A stretch of DNA of 64,000 bases from Lactobacillus xujianguonis (GTDB lineage Bacteria > Bacillota > Bacilli > Lactobacillales > Lactobacillaceae): assembly GCF_004009905.1 (NCBI RefSeq), contig NZ_ML136871.1:98687-162686 (forward strand). The letters run 5' to 3'. The number at the start of each line of letters is the position of its first letter. Within the stretch, counting starts at the first letter, position 1. Position numbers and translations under genes: made by a program. Positions 23,675 to 33,706 of the stretch are shown here, piece after piece. The notes below the pieces were generated by a model, which was given only the letters and a program-made list of their open reading frames with translations, made no database searches and was not told the DNA's origin.

Positions 23675-24523
23675 CTAAAAAATATTTTCAGTTTCAAGCT
23701 TAAAATCAACAATTGGTGTTGCTCCCACTTCAATTAGCCGGTTAGGACCCTCAGATAATGGACTCGTTATTGGACCAGGAACAGCATAAACATTACGATT
23801 TTCCTGTAAAGCTAAATTAGCTGTAATTAGGGAACCTGATTTTTCTTTAGCTTCCGTCACAATCACACTATCACTAATTCCCGCTAATATACGATTGCGT
23901 TGAGGGAAACGAAATGGACGTGGCGGAGTATCAGGTAAGTATTCACTAATAATGAGTCCTTTGTCAACTATTTGATCTTGCAGTCCATGGTTTTGACTTG
24001 GATAATAGTGATTTAAACCGTTACCGACAACTGCAATTGTCTGCCCATTATTTTTTAAACACGCACGATGAGCAAAACCATCGACTCCTTTAGCTAAGCC
24101 GCTGGCGATGGTTAAGTTACTTGCCACCAAATTTGGCATTAAGCGGTCAATCACCTCTTGACTATAATGACTAGCTAAGCGTGCACCAACAATCGTTACA
24201 ATCTTGCTCTTTAACAAAGAAACATTGCCTCGTGCAAATAAAATCAGCGGTGGTTGATAAATTTCACGTAATCTATCTGGATATTCCTGATTAAAGAAGC
24301 TAATTACCTGACATTGCTTTTTAATTCGTGCCACTGTCTGATCAGCTTGCTCATCATTTAATGCCTTAAAGGCGGCGGCCGCTAAATTAAAAGGTAAATC
24401 CAACTTTTGTACAGCAGCACTATCAACCTCTTCTACATCAAGCTGACTTGCAATTTGCAAGAGCTTAACGTAACCAATACCCTTTTGCAATTTTAATTTA
24501 AGTAAAAAATCTGTTTTGTTCAT
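23675..24523 (-). CDS. dprA: DNA processing protein DprA
   Basis: A 282-residue DprA/Smf. The Rossmann-like core shows VTIVGARLASHYS, GLAKGVDGFAHRACLKNNGQTIAVVGNGL and QRNRILAGISDSVIVTEAKEKSGSLITANLA. It loads RecA on incoming single-stranded DNA in transformation. A helix-hairpin-helix-like N-terminus precedes it. The ribosome binding site (GGAGG) lies in a hairpin arm (24532-24561). The downstream gene should be topA in Lactobacillales but here the prophage follows. Length is normal. Confidence 0.93.
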   Translation of the reverse strand: MNKTDFLLKLKLQKGIGYVKLLQIASQLDVEEVDSAAVQKLDLPFNLAAAAFKALNDEQADQTVARIKKQCQVISFFNQEYPDRLREIYQPPLILFARGNVSLLKSKIVTIVGARLASHYSQEVIDRLMPNLVASNLTIASGLAKGVDGFAHRACLKNNGQTIAVVGNGLNHYYPSQNHGLQDQIVDKGLIISEYLPDTPPRPFRFPQRNRILAGISDSVIVTEAKEKSGSLITANLALQENRNVYAVPGPITSPLSEGPNRLIEVGATPIVDFKLETENIF

Positions 24524-24531
24524 TTAAAAAC

Positions 24532-24561
24532 CTCCATTTGTTAAATACGCAAAAAATGGAG
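24532..24561 (-). promoter_or_regulatory. Hairpin covering the dprA ribosome binding site
   Basis: AAATGGAG (24554-24561 on the plus strand) and CTCCATTT (24532-24539) are perfect complements with a 14-base loop. The Shine-Dalgarno GGAGG of dprA falls in one arm, so the hairpin could limit translation. Confidence 0.45.
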
Positions 24562-24588
24562 ATTTCGTAAAAATTTTTTGGATTTTAT

Positions 24589-25341
24589 TTAAAAAAATTC
24601 ACTCACAGGGGCAAAAGTCTTGCGATGAATTGGGGTCGGTCCATATTTCTTTAAGGCAGCAATATGTTCTTTAGTACCATATCCGGCGTTTTTAGGAAAA
24701 TCGTACTGCGGATAAACTTTAGCATAATCATCCATTAGTTTATCTCGAAATACTTTAGCCACGATTGAAGCCGCAGCAATTGAATTAGACTTGGCATCCC
24801 CTTTAATTAACTTAACTTGAGGAATCTTGATCGGCACATCCATTGCATCAACTAATAAACAATCTGGCTTACGGTCTAAAGCTTGAACAGCTTGAGCCAT
24901 TGCTACTCGGTCAGCCTCATAAATATTGATCTTGTCAATTACAGCTGCGCTTTGTACGCCAACTCCTACACTAACTGCTTGAGCTAAAATTTCCGGATAT
25001 AGTTCTAACCGACGCTGCGGTGACAATTTCTTTGAATCATTCACATCAATTAAGTCAAAATTTTCATCAATAATAACTGCTGCCGTAACTACGGGGCCTG
25101 CTAATGGGCCTCTACCAACTTCATCAACACCAGCTACTAATTCATCCTTAGCCCAAAATTTACGCTCATAAGCAAAGCGATGTTCAAATTCAGCCCGTTT
25201 TTTAGCTAACTTTTCCTGCTTTTTATAATAAGACGCCAGTAATTTTTGGACACCTGTCCGCGGATCTTGTTTCAATAGCTCTAATTGCTCAGCAGAAACA
25301 GCACCTTGTTTAAATAATTCTTTGATTTCTTTGATTGTCAT
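24589..25341 (-). CDS. rnhB: Ribonuclease HII
   Basis: A 250-residue enzyme that cuts RNA in RNA-DNA hybrids at single ribonucleotides. Catalytic acids are in [12 protein letters not shown] (Asp, Glu near residues 72-73), [10 protein letters not shown], and DAMDVP. The N-terminal 70 residues form the extra domain typical of Firmicute RNase HII. It overlaps ylqF by 4 bp (ATGA) and precedes dprA by 65 bp. Confidence 0.95.
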   Translation of the reverse strand: MTIKEIKELFKQGAVSAEQLELLKQDPRTGVQKLLASYYKKQEKLAKKRAEFEHRFAYERKFWAKDELVAGVDEVGRGPLAGPVVTAAVIIDENFDLIDVNDSKKLSPQRRLELYPEILAQAVSVGVGVQSAAVIDKINIYEADRVAMAQAVQALDRKPDCLLVDAMDVPIKIPQVKLIKGDAKSNSIAAASIVAKVFRDKLMDDYAKVYPQYDFPKNAGYGTKEHIAALKKYGPTPIHRKTFAPVSEFF

Positions 25342-26177
25342 AGTCGATCAAGCGTAATCCTTCCAATTTTACCTTTACGCAAGCGTTGTAGCATGTACAA
25401 AGAAAAACGATCATAATCGTCGCGCATCCCATAGACATTAGTCATGGCCAATAATAAATCAGTATCAGAAATATTTTCGACTTCTTCTTTTGAAGAACGC
25501 GCAAATTTAACAAGATTACTCAAATAGTATTTTCGTAAATTCTTTAATACAAATAAAGCCACATCGTCAGCGTGAAAAATTGTATCTTTAATAGCACCAA
25601 AAGCAGCTAATTTAAAGCCAACTTCTTGATCCTCAAATTTTGGCCATAATATTCCTGGAGTATCCAAAATTTGAATATTAGTCTTAGTTTTAAGCCAGGT
25701 TTGTCCTTTAGTTACACCTGGTTTATTGCCTACTTCAGCAACATTTCTGCCCACTAGTCGATTAATAATTGTCGACTTCCCGCAATTAGGGATGCCAGCA
25801 AGAGCAATTCTAATTGTCGGATTTGAAGCTCCTTTTGCTTCAAATTTCTTCGTCTTGGCAGAAGCGGCTTTTTTAATCATTCGAATTAACACTTGCATGT
25901 TAGTGTTATGCAGAGAATCTAAAGCCATGACAAACTTACCTGGCTCTTGTAACTTTTTCTGCCACATTTTAGTTAAGACTGGATCAGCCAAATCCGCCTT
26001 GTTCAAAATAATTAAGTGCGGCTTATCACCTACTAATTCTTCAATCATCGGATTTCTTGAAGCTTGTGGAATTCTTGCATCCAAGACTTCAACAATCACA
26101 TCTAAAAATCCCATTTTGTCTTCAAGTTGATTCCGAGCCTTATTCATATGACCTGGATACCATTGAATATTTGCCAT
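25338..26177 (-). CDS. ylqF: Ribosome biogenesis GTPase YlqF/RbgA
   Basis: A 279-residue circularly permuted GTPase that assembles the 50S subunit. Typical order G4-G5-G1-G2-G3: NKADLAD, then [14 protein letters not shown] (G1) and DTPGIL (G3). Start [13 protein letters not shown] at 26177 after GGAAGGATGG; upstream codons are not used. Overlaps rnhB. Confidence 0.95.
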   Translation of the reverse strand: MANIQWYPGHMNKARNQLEDKMGFLDVIVEVLDARIPQASRNPMIEELVGDKPHLIILNKADLADPVLTKMWQKKLQEPGKFVMALDSLHNTNMQVLIRMIKKAASAKTKKFEAKGASNPTIRIALAGIPNCGKSTIINRLVGRNVAEVGNKPGVTKGQTWLKTKTNIQILDTPGILWPKFEDQEVGFKLAAFGAIKDTIFHADDVALFVLKNLRKYYLSNLVKFARSSKEEVENISDTDLLLAMTNVYGMRDDYDRFSLYMLQRLRKGKIGRITLDRL

Positions 26178-26192
26178 AAAAACCATCCTTCC

Positions 26193-27794
26193 TTAATCTC
26201 TATTATCTGCATTTAAGAACAGAATTTCAGCAGTCAAGATTTCACGATATAATTTTCTAAATACGGCGCGATATTCATTTTCTTGCTGCGCAATTTGACC
26301 AAGATAATTTCGCTCTTGTCTGAACGCATAACGATATACTTCATCTCTGAATTCTAACTCATCTGGTGAAAGATTTCTTTGTTTAACGGTATATTTCATT
26401 TCCCGCAAAAAATCTCTCATTGAAGTTTCGTTAATTTGAGCATGTAAGTCAAAATTTAACTGCTTACGCAAACGCTTAGGCAAGTAAATCTGGTCCAATT
26501 GTTTTAAAGCATATGCCACCATTTCACTGCGAATTCGTTTTATTTCAGTCTCTTGATCTCGATCAGCTTTAGCTGGAGTTAACATAAATTTAAATAAAAT
26601 GGTTGGCACAATCATGCTAAGTAAAATTAAAACTGTTTCGCTCACTAAAATCAAATGAAAATCAGCTGGATTAATGCTTGCCTCAGCCAAAGTATACGCT
26701 AAAGCAAAAGTAACCGCACCGTGAACTCCGCCAAAAGCAAAGATCCATGCTTCTTTACGATTAATATGGACACGTTTCTTTCCCAAGTATGCTGTATAAA
26801 CATAGCGCACTAAGACGTTAACTAAATACAGAATTACACCCGCAGCCAGCGCTTCTAAGGTTTGAATATTAGGGATATCTTCTTTAACTGTGCGCACAAT
26901 AATAATGCCTAAAATAATGAAGACAATTCCATTTAAAATATCTGTCAACCAGTTAGTAATAATTTTACTATCATAAATAATTTTAGCGTTAATTAGTTGA
27001 CTCCGTTGTGCTTCTGCATTATAAATTAAGCCCATAACTACAACAGCGATAATTCCGGAAACTTTTAATTCTTCGGCTAAAAAATAGAAAACAATGGGTG
27101 TTAACAAATAAAAAAGTTGAATAGCGACATTACCGTTACTGGTGTAGTTGAAATTGACCCGAATAATTTTTTGCCTAATAAAAACCGTAATGGTACCACT
27201 AATAAAGCCAAAGATAATCCCTCCAAGAGCTGAAATTAAGAAACTACTTAAGGTATTACCCAAATTTAAATTCTTCGAAATATACCAGCTTGTAGCCATA
27301 TTAAGCAAAATAATTCCTGAGGCGTCATTAAATAAAGACTCATTTTTTAAAAAATACGCTACACGCTTTGGCAATTTTAAGCCATGAGTTACCGAAGCCA
27401 TTGCAGTAGCATCTGTTGGTGTGGAAATGGCCGCTAGAATAAAACTTAATGGCAAAGAAAACGCAAGTAGAAATTTTAAACTAAATCCCGCGATCACAGT
27501 AGCTAAAGTAATCATAATTACCGTTAGATCGACAATTGCCTTCCAGCTGCGCAGTACATTATGTAAACTTGTTTGTTGCCCTTCAAAAAACAAGAGTGGA
27601 GCGACAATCATGATCATAAAAACTTCAGAATTAAAGTGTTCAACATACTGATCAGTGATCGGAATGATTGCTAGAATCAGCCCCAAAATTAACGAAATAT
27701 AATTAACTGAAACTGTTTTAAAAAATTGATTTTGTAATGAGATCGCCAATGCGGCAGCAACCAATAAAATAATTGTCGAAATAAAGATCTCCAA
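26193..27794 (-). CDS. Na+/H+ antiporter, CPA1/NhaP family
   Basis: About 533 residues with 11-12 predicted membrane segments. Conserved elements include FNDASGIILLNMA (the Asn-Asp ion-binding pair region ND), ISTPTDATAMASV and FGGVHGAVTFALAY. The last about 130 residues form a hydrophilic cytosolic domain with predicted helices. TTG start at 27794 behind AAGAAGGTG; the earlier in-frame TTG precedes this site. Exchanges sodium/potassium for protons; probably contributes to pH or salt stress tolerance. Confidence 0.88.
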   Translation of the reverse strand: MEIFISTIILLVAAALAISLQNQFFKTVSVNYISLILGLILAIIPITDQYVEHFNSEVFMIMIVAPLLFFEGQQTSLHNVLRSWKAIVDLTVIMITLATVIAGFSLKFLLAFSLPLSFILAAISTPTDATAMASVTHGLKLPKRVAYFLKNESLFNDASGIILLNMATSWYISKNLNLGNTLSSFLISALGGIIFGFISGTITVFIRQKIIRVNFNYTSNGNVAIQLFYLLTPIVFYFLAEELKVSGIIAVVVMGLIYNAEAQRSQLINAKIIYDSKIITNWLTDILNGIVFIILGIIIVRTVKEDIPNIQTLEALAAGVILYLVNVLVRYVYTAYLGKKRVHINRKEAWIFAFGGVHGAVTFALAYTLAEASINPADFHLILVSETVLILLSMIVPTILFKFMLTPAKADRDQETEIKRIRSEMVAYALKQLDQIYLPKRLRKQLNFDLHAQINETSMRDFLREMKYTVKQRNLSPDELEFRDEVYRYAFRQERNYLGQIAQQENEYRAVFRKLYREILTAEILFLNADNRD

Positions 27795-27850
27795 GTTAAT
27801 CGCACCTTCTTTCAATGAAAAAAGTCCAGCAATTAAGCATGGACTTTAAA

Positions 27851-28081
27851 TTAATAAGACATTTTTTCTTTATACATTTGATAAGCTTCGTCAAACACCG
27901 TCATACTCGGTAAATAACTAGCATTCAATTCTAAGTAGTCTGACAATTTTTCATAATCTTGTTCTTGCTTAGGAAAGGTAGAATCATTCTGAGCATTATT
28001 GGCAAATTGAGCAATTTCATTACTAGAATCTGGATCTCTTTGCGTCATTAAATATCGATAAAAACTTTCTCTATAAGCCAT
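27851..28081 (-). CDS. YozE-family protein (UPF0346)
   Basis: A 76-residue protein. The pattern [34 protein letters not shown]...[25 protein letters not shown] matches YozE (SAM-like helical fold) of Firmicutes. No known function. It lies 2 bp from degV. Confidence 0.85.
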   Translation of the reverse strand: MAYRESFYRYLMTQRDPDSSNEIAQFANNAQNDSTFPKQEQDYEKLSDYLELNASYLPSMTVFDEAYQMYKEKMSY

Positions 28082-28083
28082 TT

Positions 28084-28932
28084 TTACTCCGTATAAAACA
28101 TTACTGCATATGCACCATGACCGGCATGGGTAATAATAATTGGACTTGTTTCTTGAATTAAAATCTTTAAATTAGGATTTACTTCTTTAAAGCGAGCAGC
28201 TAATTCTTCCATATCATCTAGTGTATCGACATAAGAAATACCGACTTCTTTGACTTGGTCTCCTAATTCTTTCAGTTGCTTAACCAACATGTCATTAAAC
28301 TTCTCGGTAAATTTCTTACCGCGTCCTTTTTTAGGAACTAATACTTTACCTTGCTTCATTTGTAAGAAAATTCGGATATTAAGCATGCTAACTACTCGAC
28401 TAGCAAGTTTACCAAGACGTCCACCTTTAACAATGTTAGTTAAGTCGGGGATCATCATCTCAAGATACATATTTTCTTCCATTTTTTGCAAATGGGCTAA
28501 AATCTCATCAATACTTTTTCCTGCAGCAGCATCTTTAGCAGCAGCAATAACTTCATAGCCTTCACTACGATCAGTATAGCCAGAATCGTGACAAACCACC
28601 TTAGCATTTGGCACCATTTCTGCAGCTTGTTTAGCAGCATCGATTGTCCCACTTAAAGACTTAGCCAAGAAGATCCCCAATACCTCGCTACCATCAGCAG
28701 TTAGTTTTTTAATGGCATCAACAAAACGCCCAATTGGTGGTTGACTAGTTTTAGGTACTTCGTGACCCTCATCCATTCTTTCAATAAAGTTGCGTCTTGT
28801 AATATCTACACCGTCAACGTATGTTTTTCCATCAATTATTACTGACAAAGGTACAACTGTAATATCGTATTTTTTTATTTCTTCTTCTGTCAATTGAACA
28901 GAAGAGTCAGTCATAATTTTAATTTTTGCCAA
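28084..28932 (-). CDS. DegV family fatty-acid-binding protein
   Basis: A 282-residue DegV domain protein. [23 protein letters not shown] near the start and [17 protein letters not shown], then the C-terminal lobe ([17 protein letters not shown]) are typical. The family binds fatty acids, as in FakB which feeds fatty acid kinase; whether this copy does is not shown. Overlap-like spacing with yozE suggests an operon. Confidence 0.9.
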   Translation of the reverse strand: MAKIKIMTDSSVQLTEEEIKKYDITVVPLSVIIDGKTYVDGVDITRRNFIERMDEGHEVPKTSQPPIGRFVDAIKKLTADGSEVLGIFLAKSLSGTIDAAKQAAEMVPNAKVVCHDSGYTDRSEGYEVIAAAKDAAAGKSIDEILAHLQKMEENMYLEMMIPDLTNIVKGGRLGKLASRVVSMLNIRIFLQMKQGKVLVPKKGRGKKFTEKFNDMLVKQLKELGDQVKEVGISYVDTLDDMEELAARFKEVNPNLKILIQETSPIIITHAGHGAYAVMFYTE

Positions 28933-28954
28933 TGTATTCGACCCCTATTCTAAG

Positions 28955-28988
28955 TTGCTCAAATTATTTTATGATAAAATATGAGCAA
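28955..28988. promoter_or_regulatory. Inverted repeat between degV and trhA
   Basis: TTGCTCA (28955-28961) and TGAGCAA (28982-28988) are perfect complements, and inside them TTATTTTA and TAAAATA also pair. It lies in the divergent promoter region and could be an operator or overlap promoters. Confidence 0.45.
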
Positions 28989-29053
28989 GTAACATATAGC
29001 TAGTATATCAAAAAAATTACTTAAGAAAAAAGATTGATTGGATTTGTTGTGTT

Positions 29054-29719
29054 TTGAAATTAAAAGAATTATGGCAAGAGCCAAAAGAAAGACCAAAAAG
29101 TTATCACATACTCGATAACATTTTCAGTGCGATTACCCATGGAATCGGGTTTGGATTAGCAGTTGCTGGATTAGTAATCTTAATTGTAAAGGCGGCAAGT
29201 ACGGGAAGTGCCTTAAGAGTTGTCACTTTCACAATTTACGGTTCCTGTTTAGTCTTATTATATTTGTTCTCTACCCTTTATCATAGCTTGATTTTTACCC
29301 GAGCTAGAAATGTTTTTCAAATATTTGACCACTCTTCAATTTTCTTACTAATTGCGGGTTCGTACACCCCTTATTCATTAGTCGCAATCGGTGGAGCTTG
29401 GGGTTGGACTTTATTTGGCCTCATTTGGGGTGTAACCGTTTTTGGAATAATCTATTATATTTTCAATCGTGGCAAACATGTGGTGTTAGACACGATTTTG
29501 TATGTTGTAATGGGCTGGTTAGTAATCCTTTCAGGCAGCTATTTATATGTCCGCTTGAGTCCAGTAGGCTTTTGGTTGCTAGTCAGTGGTGGCATTGCCT
29601 ATACCGTCGGTGCAATCTTATTTACCATGCGTAATGTCCCATTCATTCATGTTATCTGGCACTTATTTGTAATGCTAGGTTCGATTCTAATGTACTTCTC
29701 CGTTTTGTTATACGTTTAA
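29054..29719 (+). CDS. trhA: TrhA / hemolysin III family membrane protein
   Basis: A 221-residue PAQR-family membrane protein with seven predicted helices. Conserved motifs are HGIGFGLAVAG, STLYHSL near residue 75 and HSSIFLLIAGSYTP, plus a histidine near the end (HVIWHLFVMLGS). TTG start. Members regulate membrane energetics in B. subtilis; the old name hemolysin III is misleading. Single gene with its own terminator. Confidence 0.9.
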   Translation: MKLKELWQEPKERPKSYHILDNIFSAITHGIGFGLAVAGLVILIVKAASTGSALRVVTFTIYGSCLVLLYLFSTLYHSLIFTRARNVFQIFDHSSIFLLIAGSYTPYSLVAIGGAWGWTLFGLIWGVTVFGIIYYIFNRGKHVVLDTILYVVMGWLVILSGSYLYVRLSPVGFWLLVSGGIAYTVGAILFTMRNVPFIHVIWHLFVMLGSILMYFSVLLYV

Positions 29720-29720
29720 A

Positions 29721-29757
29721 AAAGAAGTGTTTGGAAACTTTCCAGACACTTCTTTTT
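29721..29757. terminator. Terminator between trhA and cca
   Basis: Strong inverted repeat with arms around AAAGAAGTGT and ACACTTCTTTTT, U-rich on both ends; serves the convergent trhA and cca. Confidence 0.85.
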
Positions 29758-29762
29758 GTTTG

Positions 29763-30971
29763 TTATTGCTTTTCTAAAAATTCAGCAATCGCTTCTTCAG
29801 TATTATCCAAGTCACCATTAATCACCGCTTTTTTAATTTTAGTTAACAGTTCTCCAAGCTGTGGTCCAGGTTTAATTCCCTTTTTAATTAAAAAGCGGCC
29901 ATCGATTGCTAACTCAGAATTATTTTTAATCGGCAAAGCCAAATAACGATCTACTAAAGCGTTTGAATCAACAGGTTGACCCAAAATATGAGCCACATCA
30001 ATTGTATTTAGTAATGTCTTCTTACCTACTTCAAACAATTCATAATCAGTTGGTGTGTGACTAGACATAATATCGAAGAAATTAACAATTCGTTCAACTT
30101 CTTCAGTCATTGCATTTGAATTCTTCCAGTCGCGCATGAATTTTCCAATTTGATTATCTTGCATTCCTAATAAGATAATAATTATGGACCAAAGACTAGT
30201 TTCCATGGTGGGACTAAACTGTAACTTCGGAAAAACAGCTAATTGTTCTTTTTTCCCAGCAAAATCAGGTACTTCTTCACTCAATTGTGTATCTAAGAAG
30301 ATCTGAAAAGCAGCACGAGCGTCAGCTCCTAAACCCATCTTTACGAATTCATCCCTAATTCGCTCAACTGAAATTTTCTTCAATAATTGATGGTGATCAG
30401 CAATGGCTTGTTCAGTCTTTTCTTCCAAAGAAAATTTTAACTGACTCATAAATCTAACTGCCCGCATCATTCTTAACGCATCTTCATGGAAACGTTGTTC
30501 TGGATCACCGACAGCCTTAATCAGTTTATGCTTTAAATCTGCTAGCCCAACAAACAAATCAATGATTTCGCCATCAGTATTCATCGCCAAGGCATTAATG
30601 GTAAAATCACGTCGCTTAAGATCTTCATCTAAATTTTGCACGAAAGTGACATGGTCTGGTCGGCGAAAGTCCTGATAGCCTGACTCAGTTCTAAATGTGG
30701 TAATCTCATAACTTTCACCTTGATAAAGAACAGTGACTGTGCCATGTTTAATTCCGGTATCAATTGATTTTTCAAATAGTTCTTTTACTTCTTCAGGGTA
30801 AGCACTAGTGGCAATATCCACATCATGAATGTGGCGGCCCAACAAAACATCTCTGACAGAACCACCGACAAAATAAGCTTCAAAGCCTCCAGCTTCCAAC
30901 GTTTTTAATACTGGCATCGCAGCCAAAAATACATTAGGTAATTTTGTGATTTTCATAAATAAATGTTTCAA
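29763..30971 (-). CDS. cca: CCA tRNA nucleotidyltransferase
   Basis: A 402-residue class II enzyme. Nucleotidyltransferase motif [21 protein letters not shown] near residue 35, [12 protein letters not shown] and the [13 protein letters not shown] region. Adds CCA to tRNA 3' ends, which matters because the prophage tRNA-Trp lacks an encoded CCA. Start ATG is near divergent yitT. Possible alternative start at MKITKLPNV. Confidence 0.95.
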   Translation of the reverse strand: MKHLFMKITKLPNVFLAAMPVLKTLEAGGFEAYFVGGSVRDVLLGRHIHDVDIATSAYPEEVKELFEKSIDTGIKHGTVTVLYQGESYEITTFRTESGYQDFRRPDHVTFVQNLDEDLKRRDFTINALAMNTDGEIIDLFVGLADLKHKLIKAVGDPEQRFHEDALRMMRAVRFMSQLKFSLEEKTEQAIADHHQLLKKISVERIRDEFVKMGLGADARAAFQIFLDTQLSEEVPDFAGKKEQLAVFPKLQFSPTMETSLWSIIIILLGMQDNQIGKFMRDWKNSNAMTEEVERIVNFFDIMSSHTPTDYELFEVGKKTLLNTIDVAHILGQPVDSNALVDRYLALPIKNNSELAIDGRFLIKKGIKPGPQLGELLTKIKKAVINGDLDNTEEAIAEFLEKQ

Positions 30972-31018
30972 CTCGATTTAAATGTGTGTTAATTTTAAGT
31001 AGAAGGAGGGGAATTACG

Positions 31019-31906
31019 ATGAAAAAAATAATTAATCACCATACATTACTAGAGATTTTTATGATTGCCCTTGGTTGCGCAATTTATGCACTTAGTTTGG
31101 ATATGATTTCTGTTCCCAACAAATTAGCAGACGGTGGAATCAGTGGGATTACCCTGCTTTTACGTCACTTTTGGGGGATCAATATGGGGCTTTCAACTTT
31201 AATTCTCAATATTCCCCTAATCATCTTAGGTTACCGCTTTATGGGAAAAAGACTCCTAGCCTACACCATTTGGGGCACAGTTAGCTTGTCCTTTTTCTTA
31301 TGGTTATGGCGGCTAATACCAATTATAACTCAACTCAACTTAGAGCACGACCTCTTCCTTTCTGCTGCTTTAGCTGGAACCTTATCAGGCTTTGGCTTAG
31401 GCCTAGTATTTAGATTTAATGGTACTTCCGGCGGAACTGATATTATTGCCCGTATCTGCCAACTAAAGCTTGGAATTTCATCAGGTAAAGTTTTACTCTT
31501 CTGTGACGCTGTAGTTTTGTTTATCTCATTGAGTTATCTTGATATCAAGCATATGATGTACACTCTTTTGGCTTCTTTCATCCTTTCCCGTGTAATGGAT
31601 ACTGTCCAACAAGGGGCTTATAGTGCTCGTGGATTACTAATCATCTCAGATAAATACCAAGAGATTGGACGAATGATTGATTTAAAACTTGAACGTGGTT
31701 TTACCTACTTAAATGCCCTAGGTGGTTATCAACAAGATCCAAAACGCGTGATTTATGTAGTAGTTTCCCCAAGAGAAATCCCAATGATCAAGCAATTAAT
31801 TCGTCAAGAAGATCCGAAAGCCTTTGTAACTATTATTGAAGTTCACGAAGCTTTAGGAGAAGGGTTTACCTACAATCGACCGCATCATATTTTGTTCCGA
31901 AAATAA
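31019..31906 (+). CDS. YitT-family membrane protein
   Basis: A 295-residue protein. About six membrane helices with DKMISVPNKLADGGISGITLL-type start and FNGTSGGTDIIARI, then a C-terminal DUF2179 domain. Start ATG at 31019 follows AGGAGGGGAATTACG, so the longer reading from 30986 is not used. Divergent from cca. Role unknown; family sometimes linked to transport. Confidence 0.88.
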   Translation: MKKIINHHTLLEIFMIALGCAIYALSLDMISVPNKLADGGISGITLLLRHFWGINMGLSTLILNIPLIILGYRFMGKRLLAYTIWGTVSLSFFLWLWRLIPIITQLNLEHDLFLSAALAGTLSGFGLGLVFRFNGTSGGTDIIARICQLKLGISSGKVLLFCDAVVLFISLSYLDIKHMMYTLLASFILSRVMDTVQQGAYSARGLLIISDKYQEIGRMIDLKLERGFTYLNALGGYQQDPKRVIYVVVSPREIPMIKQLIRQEDPKAFVTIIEVHEALGEGFTYNRPHHILFRK

Positions 31907-31909
31907 TTA

Positions 31910-31943
31910 AAAAAGGCCTACGCAATTGGCGTAAGGCCTTTTT
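31910..31943. terminator. Terminator after yitT
   Basis: AAAAAGGCC...GGCCTTTTT hairpin between convergent yitT and the TPR gene. Confidence 0.8.
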
Positions 31944-31944
31944 A

Positions 31945-33210
31945 TTATAATTGATTATAAAGATCTTGCATTTCCTCATCTTCAGGAACCAATTTTAAGT
32001 ATCGCTCTAGTAACTGCTGCATAACATCACTACTGTTAGGTTCACTGTTAAAGAAAAGAATCATTTGCCGTAAGAAATCAACATTATTTTGAAATTCCGG
32101 ATAAGCCAATAAGAATTCACTCTTAGCTTGTTCACGCTGATCCAATCTAGCATATGAAACCGCCAGATTCCAATGAGCTTGTGGCTCAACATCTTCATCT
32201 TCTAAGTCTTGCCACAACTTAATGTTTTCATCATTCTTACCCTCATGAAGGTAAAGATTAGACAGTTGTAAACGCAAATCACCATTATCAGGTGCAGTTT
32301 TCAACCCTTTAACTAAAAGATCTTCTGCAGTATCCAATTCATTCAAATTAGCTGCTGCTCTAGCTCCCATTGAGTACAAGGTTTCATCTAGCTCATTATA
32401 AGCTAAACCTGCTTGAGCTGAACGCAAGACTTGTTCATTGTCGTGTTCATGTTCATATGCTTGAGCTAATAATGGATAAGCATTAACATAATCTGGACTT
32501 TGATCAATTACTTCATCCAGATAAGTAATTGCTTTTTTATAGTCTCCGACTGCCAGCATTACGAGTCCTGCTTGATATTTACTATCAATATCTAAAATAT
32601 CACCTGTATGCTCTTTAATTACTTGACTGGCTTCCTCATATTGACCTAACTTAGCTTCAGTTTGAAAAAGACGTTGAATTAGATTAACTTCACCAAAAGT
32701 CTTTTGACGTTCAATCAAATCTTGATAAAGCGTTAAAGCCTCTTCATATTGCCCATCAAGATAATCAAGTTCAGCTAAACCAAACTTAATCGCATCTTCT
32801 TGAGGAGCAATTTTGGAAGCTTCAATTAGTTTCTGTCTAGCAGTTTCAATAAAGCCATTTGTCTGATAATAGTCAGCTTCCACTAGTAAAGCATCTAAGT
32901 ATGCTGGGGATGTTTTAGCAACGTCAAATAACAAGCTCAGTCCATCATCGTCATTACCATCATTTAAAAGAATTTCCGCCAAATAGACCTTAAAAAGATC
33001 TTCTTGAGGAAATTTTGCAATTAAGTCACGATAAACTTCCTTGGCCAAATTAGTAAAACCATAACCTGTTAAATTTTCAGCTAGAGATGATAAAATTTCT
33101 GGACTATCATTATCCAACGCTTTTTTTAATAAGATCTTATCTTGCGAAAAATCATGATTTTGAATCGCATCTAATAATTGTTCAGAGTATGTCAAGTAAA
33201 TCTCCCTCAT
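31945..33210 (-). CDS. TPR-repeat protein, YpiA-like
   Basis: A 421-residue cytoplasmic protein made of helical tetratricopeptide repeats; e.g. YQAGLVMLAVGDYKKAITYLDEVIDQSPDYVNAYPLLAQAYEHE and many similar 34-residue units. Similar proteins sit next to hupB/der in Firmicutes and may act in protein-protein assembly. Function not known. ATG with GAGGGAGATTT site. Confidence 0.85.
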   Translation of the reverse strand: MREIYLTYSEQLLDAIQNHDFSQDKILLKKALDNDSPEILSSLAENLTGYGFTNLAKEVYRDLIAKFPQEDLFKVYLAEILLNDGNDDDGLSLLFDVAKTSPAYLDALLVEADYYQTNGFIETARQKLIEASKIAPQEDAIKFGLAELDYLDGQYEEALTLYQDLIERQKTFGEVNLIQRLFQTEAKLGQYEEASQVIKEHTGDILDIDSKYQAGLVMLAVGDYKKAITYLDEVIDQSPDYVNAYPLLAQAYEHEHDNEQVLRSAQAGLAYNELDETLYSMGARAAANLNELDTAEDLLVKGLKTAPDNGDLRLQLSNLYLHEGKNDENIKLWQDLEDEDVEPQAHWNLAVSYARLDQREQAKSEFLLAYPEFQNNVDFLRQMILFFNSEPNSSDVMQQLLERYLKLVPEDEEMQDLYNQL

Positions 33211-33240
33211 TTCAATGTGTTAAGAATAATTGTACATAAA

Positions 33241-33271
33241 AAAGAAGCATTGGTCCAAGATCAATGCTTCC
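33241..33271 (-). terminator. Terminator after hupB
   Basis: GAAGCATTG / CAATGCTTC stem followed by a T-run on the minus strand. Confidence 0.8.
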
Positions 33272-33285
33272 CTTCAACCGTTAAA

Positions 33286-33561
33286 TTACTTAACAGCATC
33301 CTTAAGTGCCTTACCTGGCTTAAATGCAGGTACTTCACTTGCTGGAATTTCGATTTCATCACCAGTTTGTGGGTTACGGCCCTTACGAGCAGCACGATGA
33401 CGAACTTCAAAAGTACCAAAACCAATTAATTGAACTTTGTTACCCTTTGCAAGATCTTCTTGGATTGAACCAAAAAGAGCATCAACAGCAGTAGCAACTT
33501 CCTTCTTAGTTAAGTCAGTTTTAGTAGCAACTTCAGAAACTAATTCAGCTTTGTTTGCCAT
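33286..33561 (-). CDS. hupB: DNA-binding protein HU
   Basis: A 91-residue HU/IHF-family nucleoid protein: [21 protein letters not shown], then [39 protein letters not shown], the canonical arm and DNA-binding segment. It is usually abundant. Preceded by a good promoter at 33648-33676 and AGGAGGTGA site. Confidence 0.95.
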   Translation of the reverse strand: MANKAELVSEVATKTDLTKKEVATAVDALFGSIQEDLAKGNKVQLIGFGTFEVRHRAARKGRNPQTGDEIEIPASEVPAFKPGKALKDAVK

Positions 33562-33647
33562 AGTATAATTTCACCTCCTACAATTGAACTATAAGTTCAA
33601 ATTAATATTCCTTTTAAAAAGAACAAGGAATAATGATCTTTATAATC

Positions 33648-33676
33648 ATTGTATCCTAGAAACTAAAATATCACAA
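33648..33676 (-). promoter_or_regulatory. hupB promoter
   Basis: Minus strand: -35 TTGTGA (33671-33676), 17-bp spacer, -10 TACAAT (33648-33653), about 87 bp before the hupB start. Good match to sigma-A consensus. Confidence 0.65.
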
Positions 33677-33706
33677 AAGTCTTATTACAACAAGCTCTCT
33701 TAGGAT

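Noticed and set aside
25726..26130. 134-codon ORF antisense to ylqF
   Set aside because: Shadow of the GTPase gene; no initiation signal.
33241..33271. Small RNA gene after hupB
   Set aside because: A simple terminator explains the hairpin.
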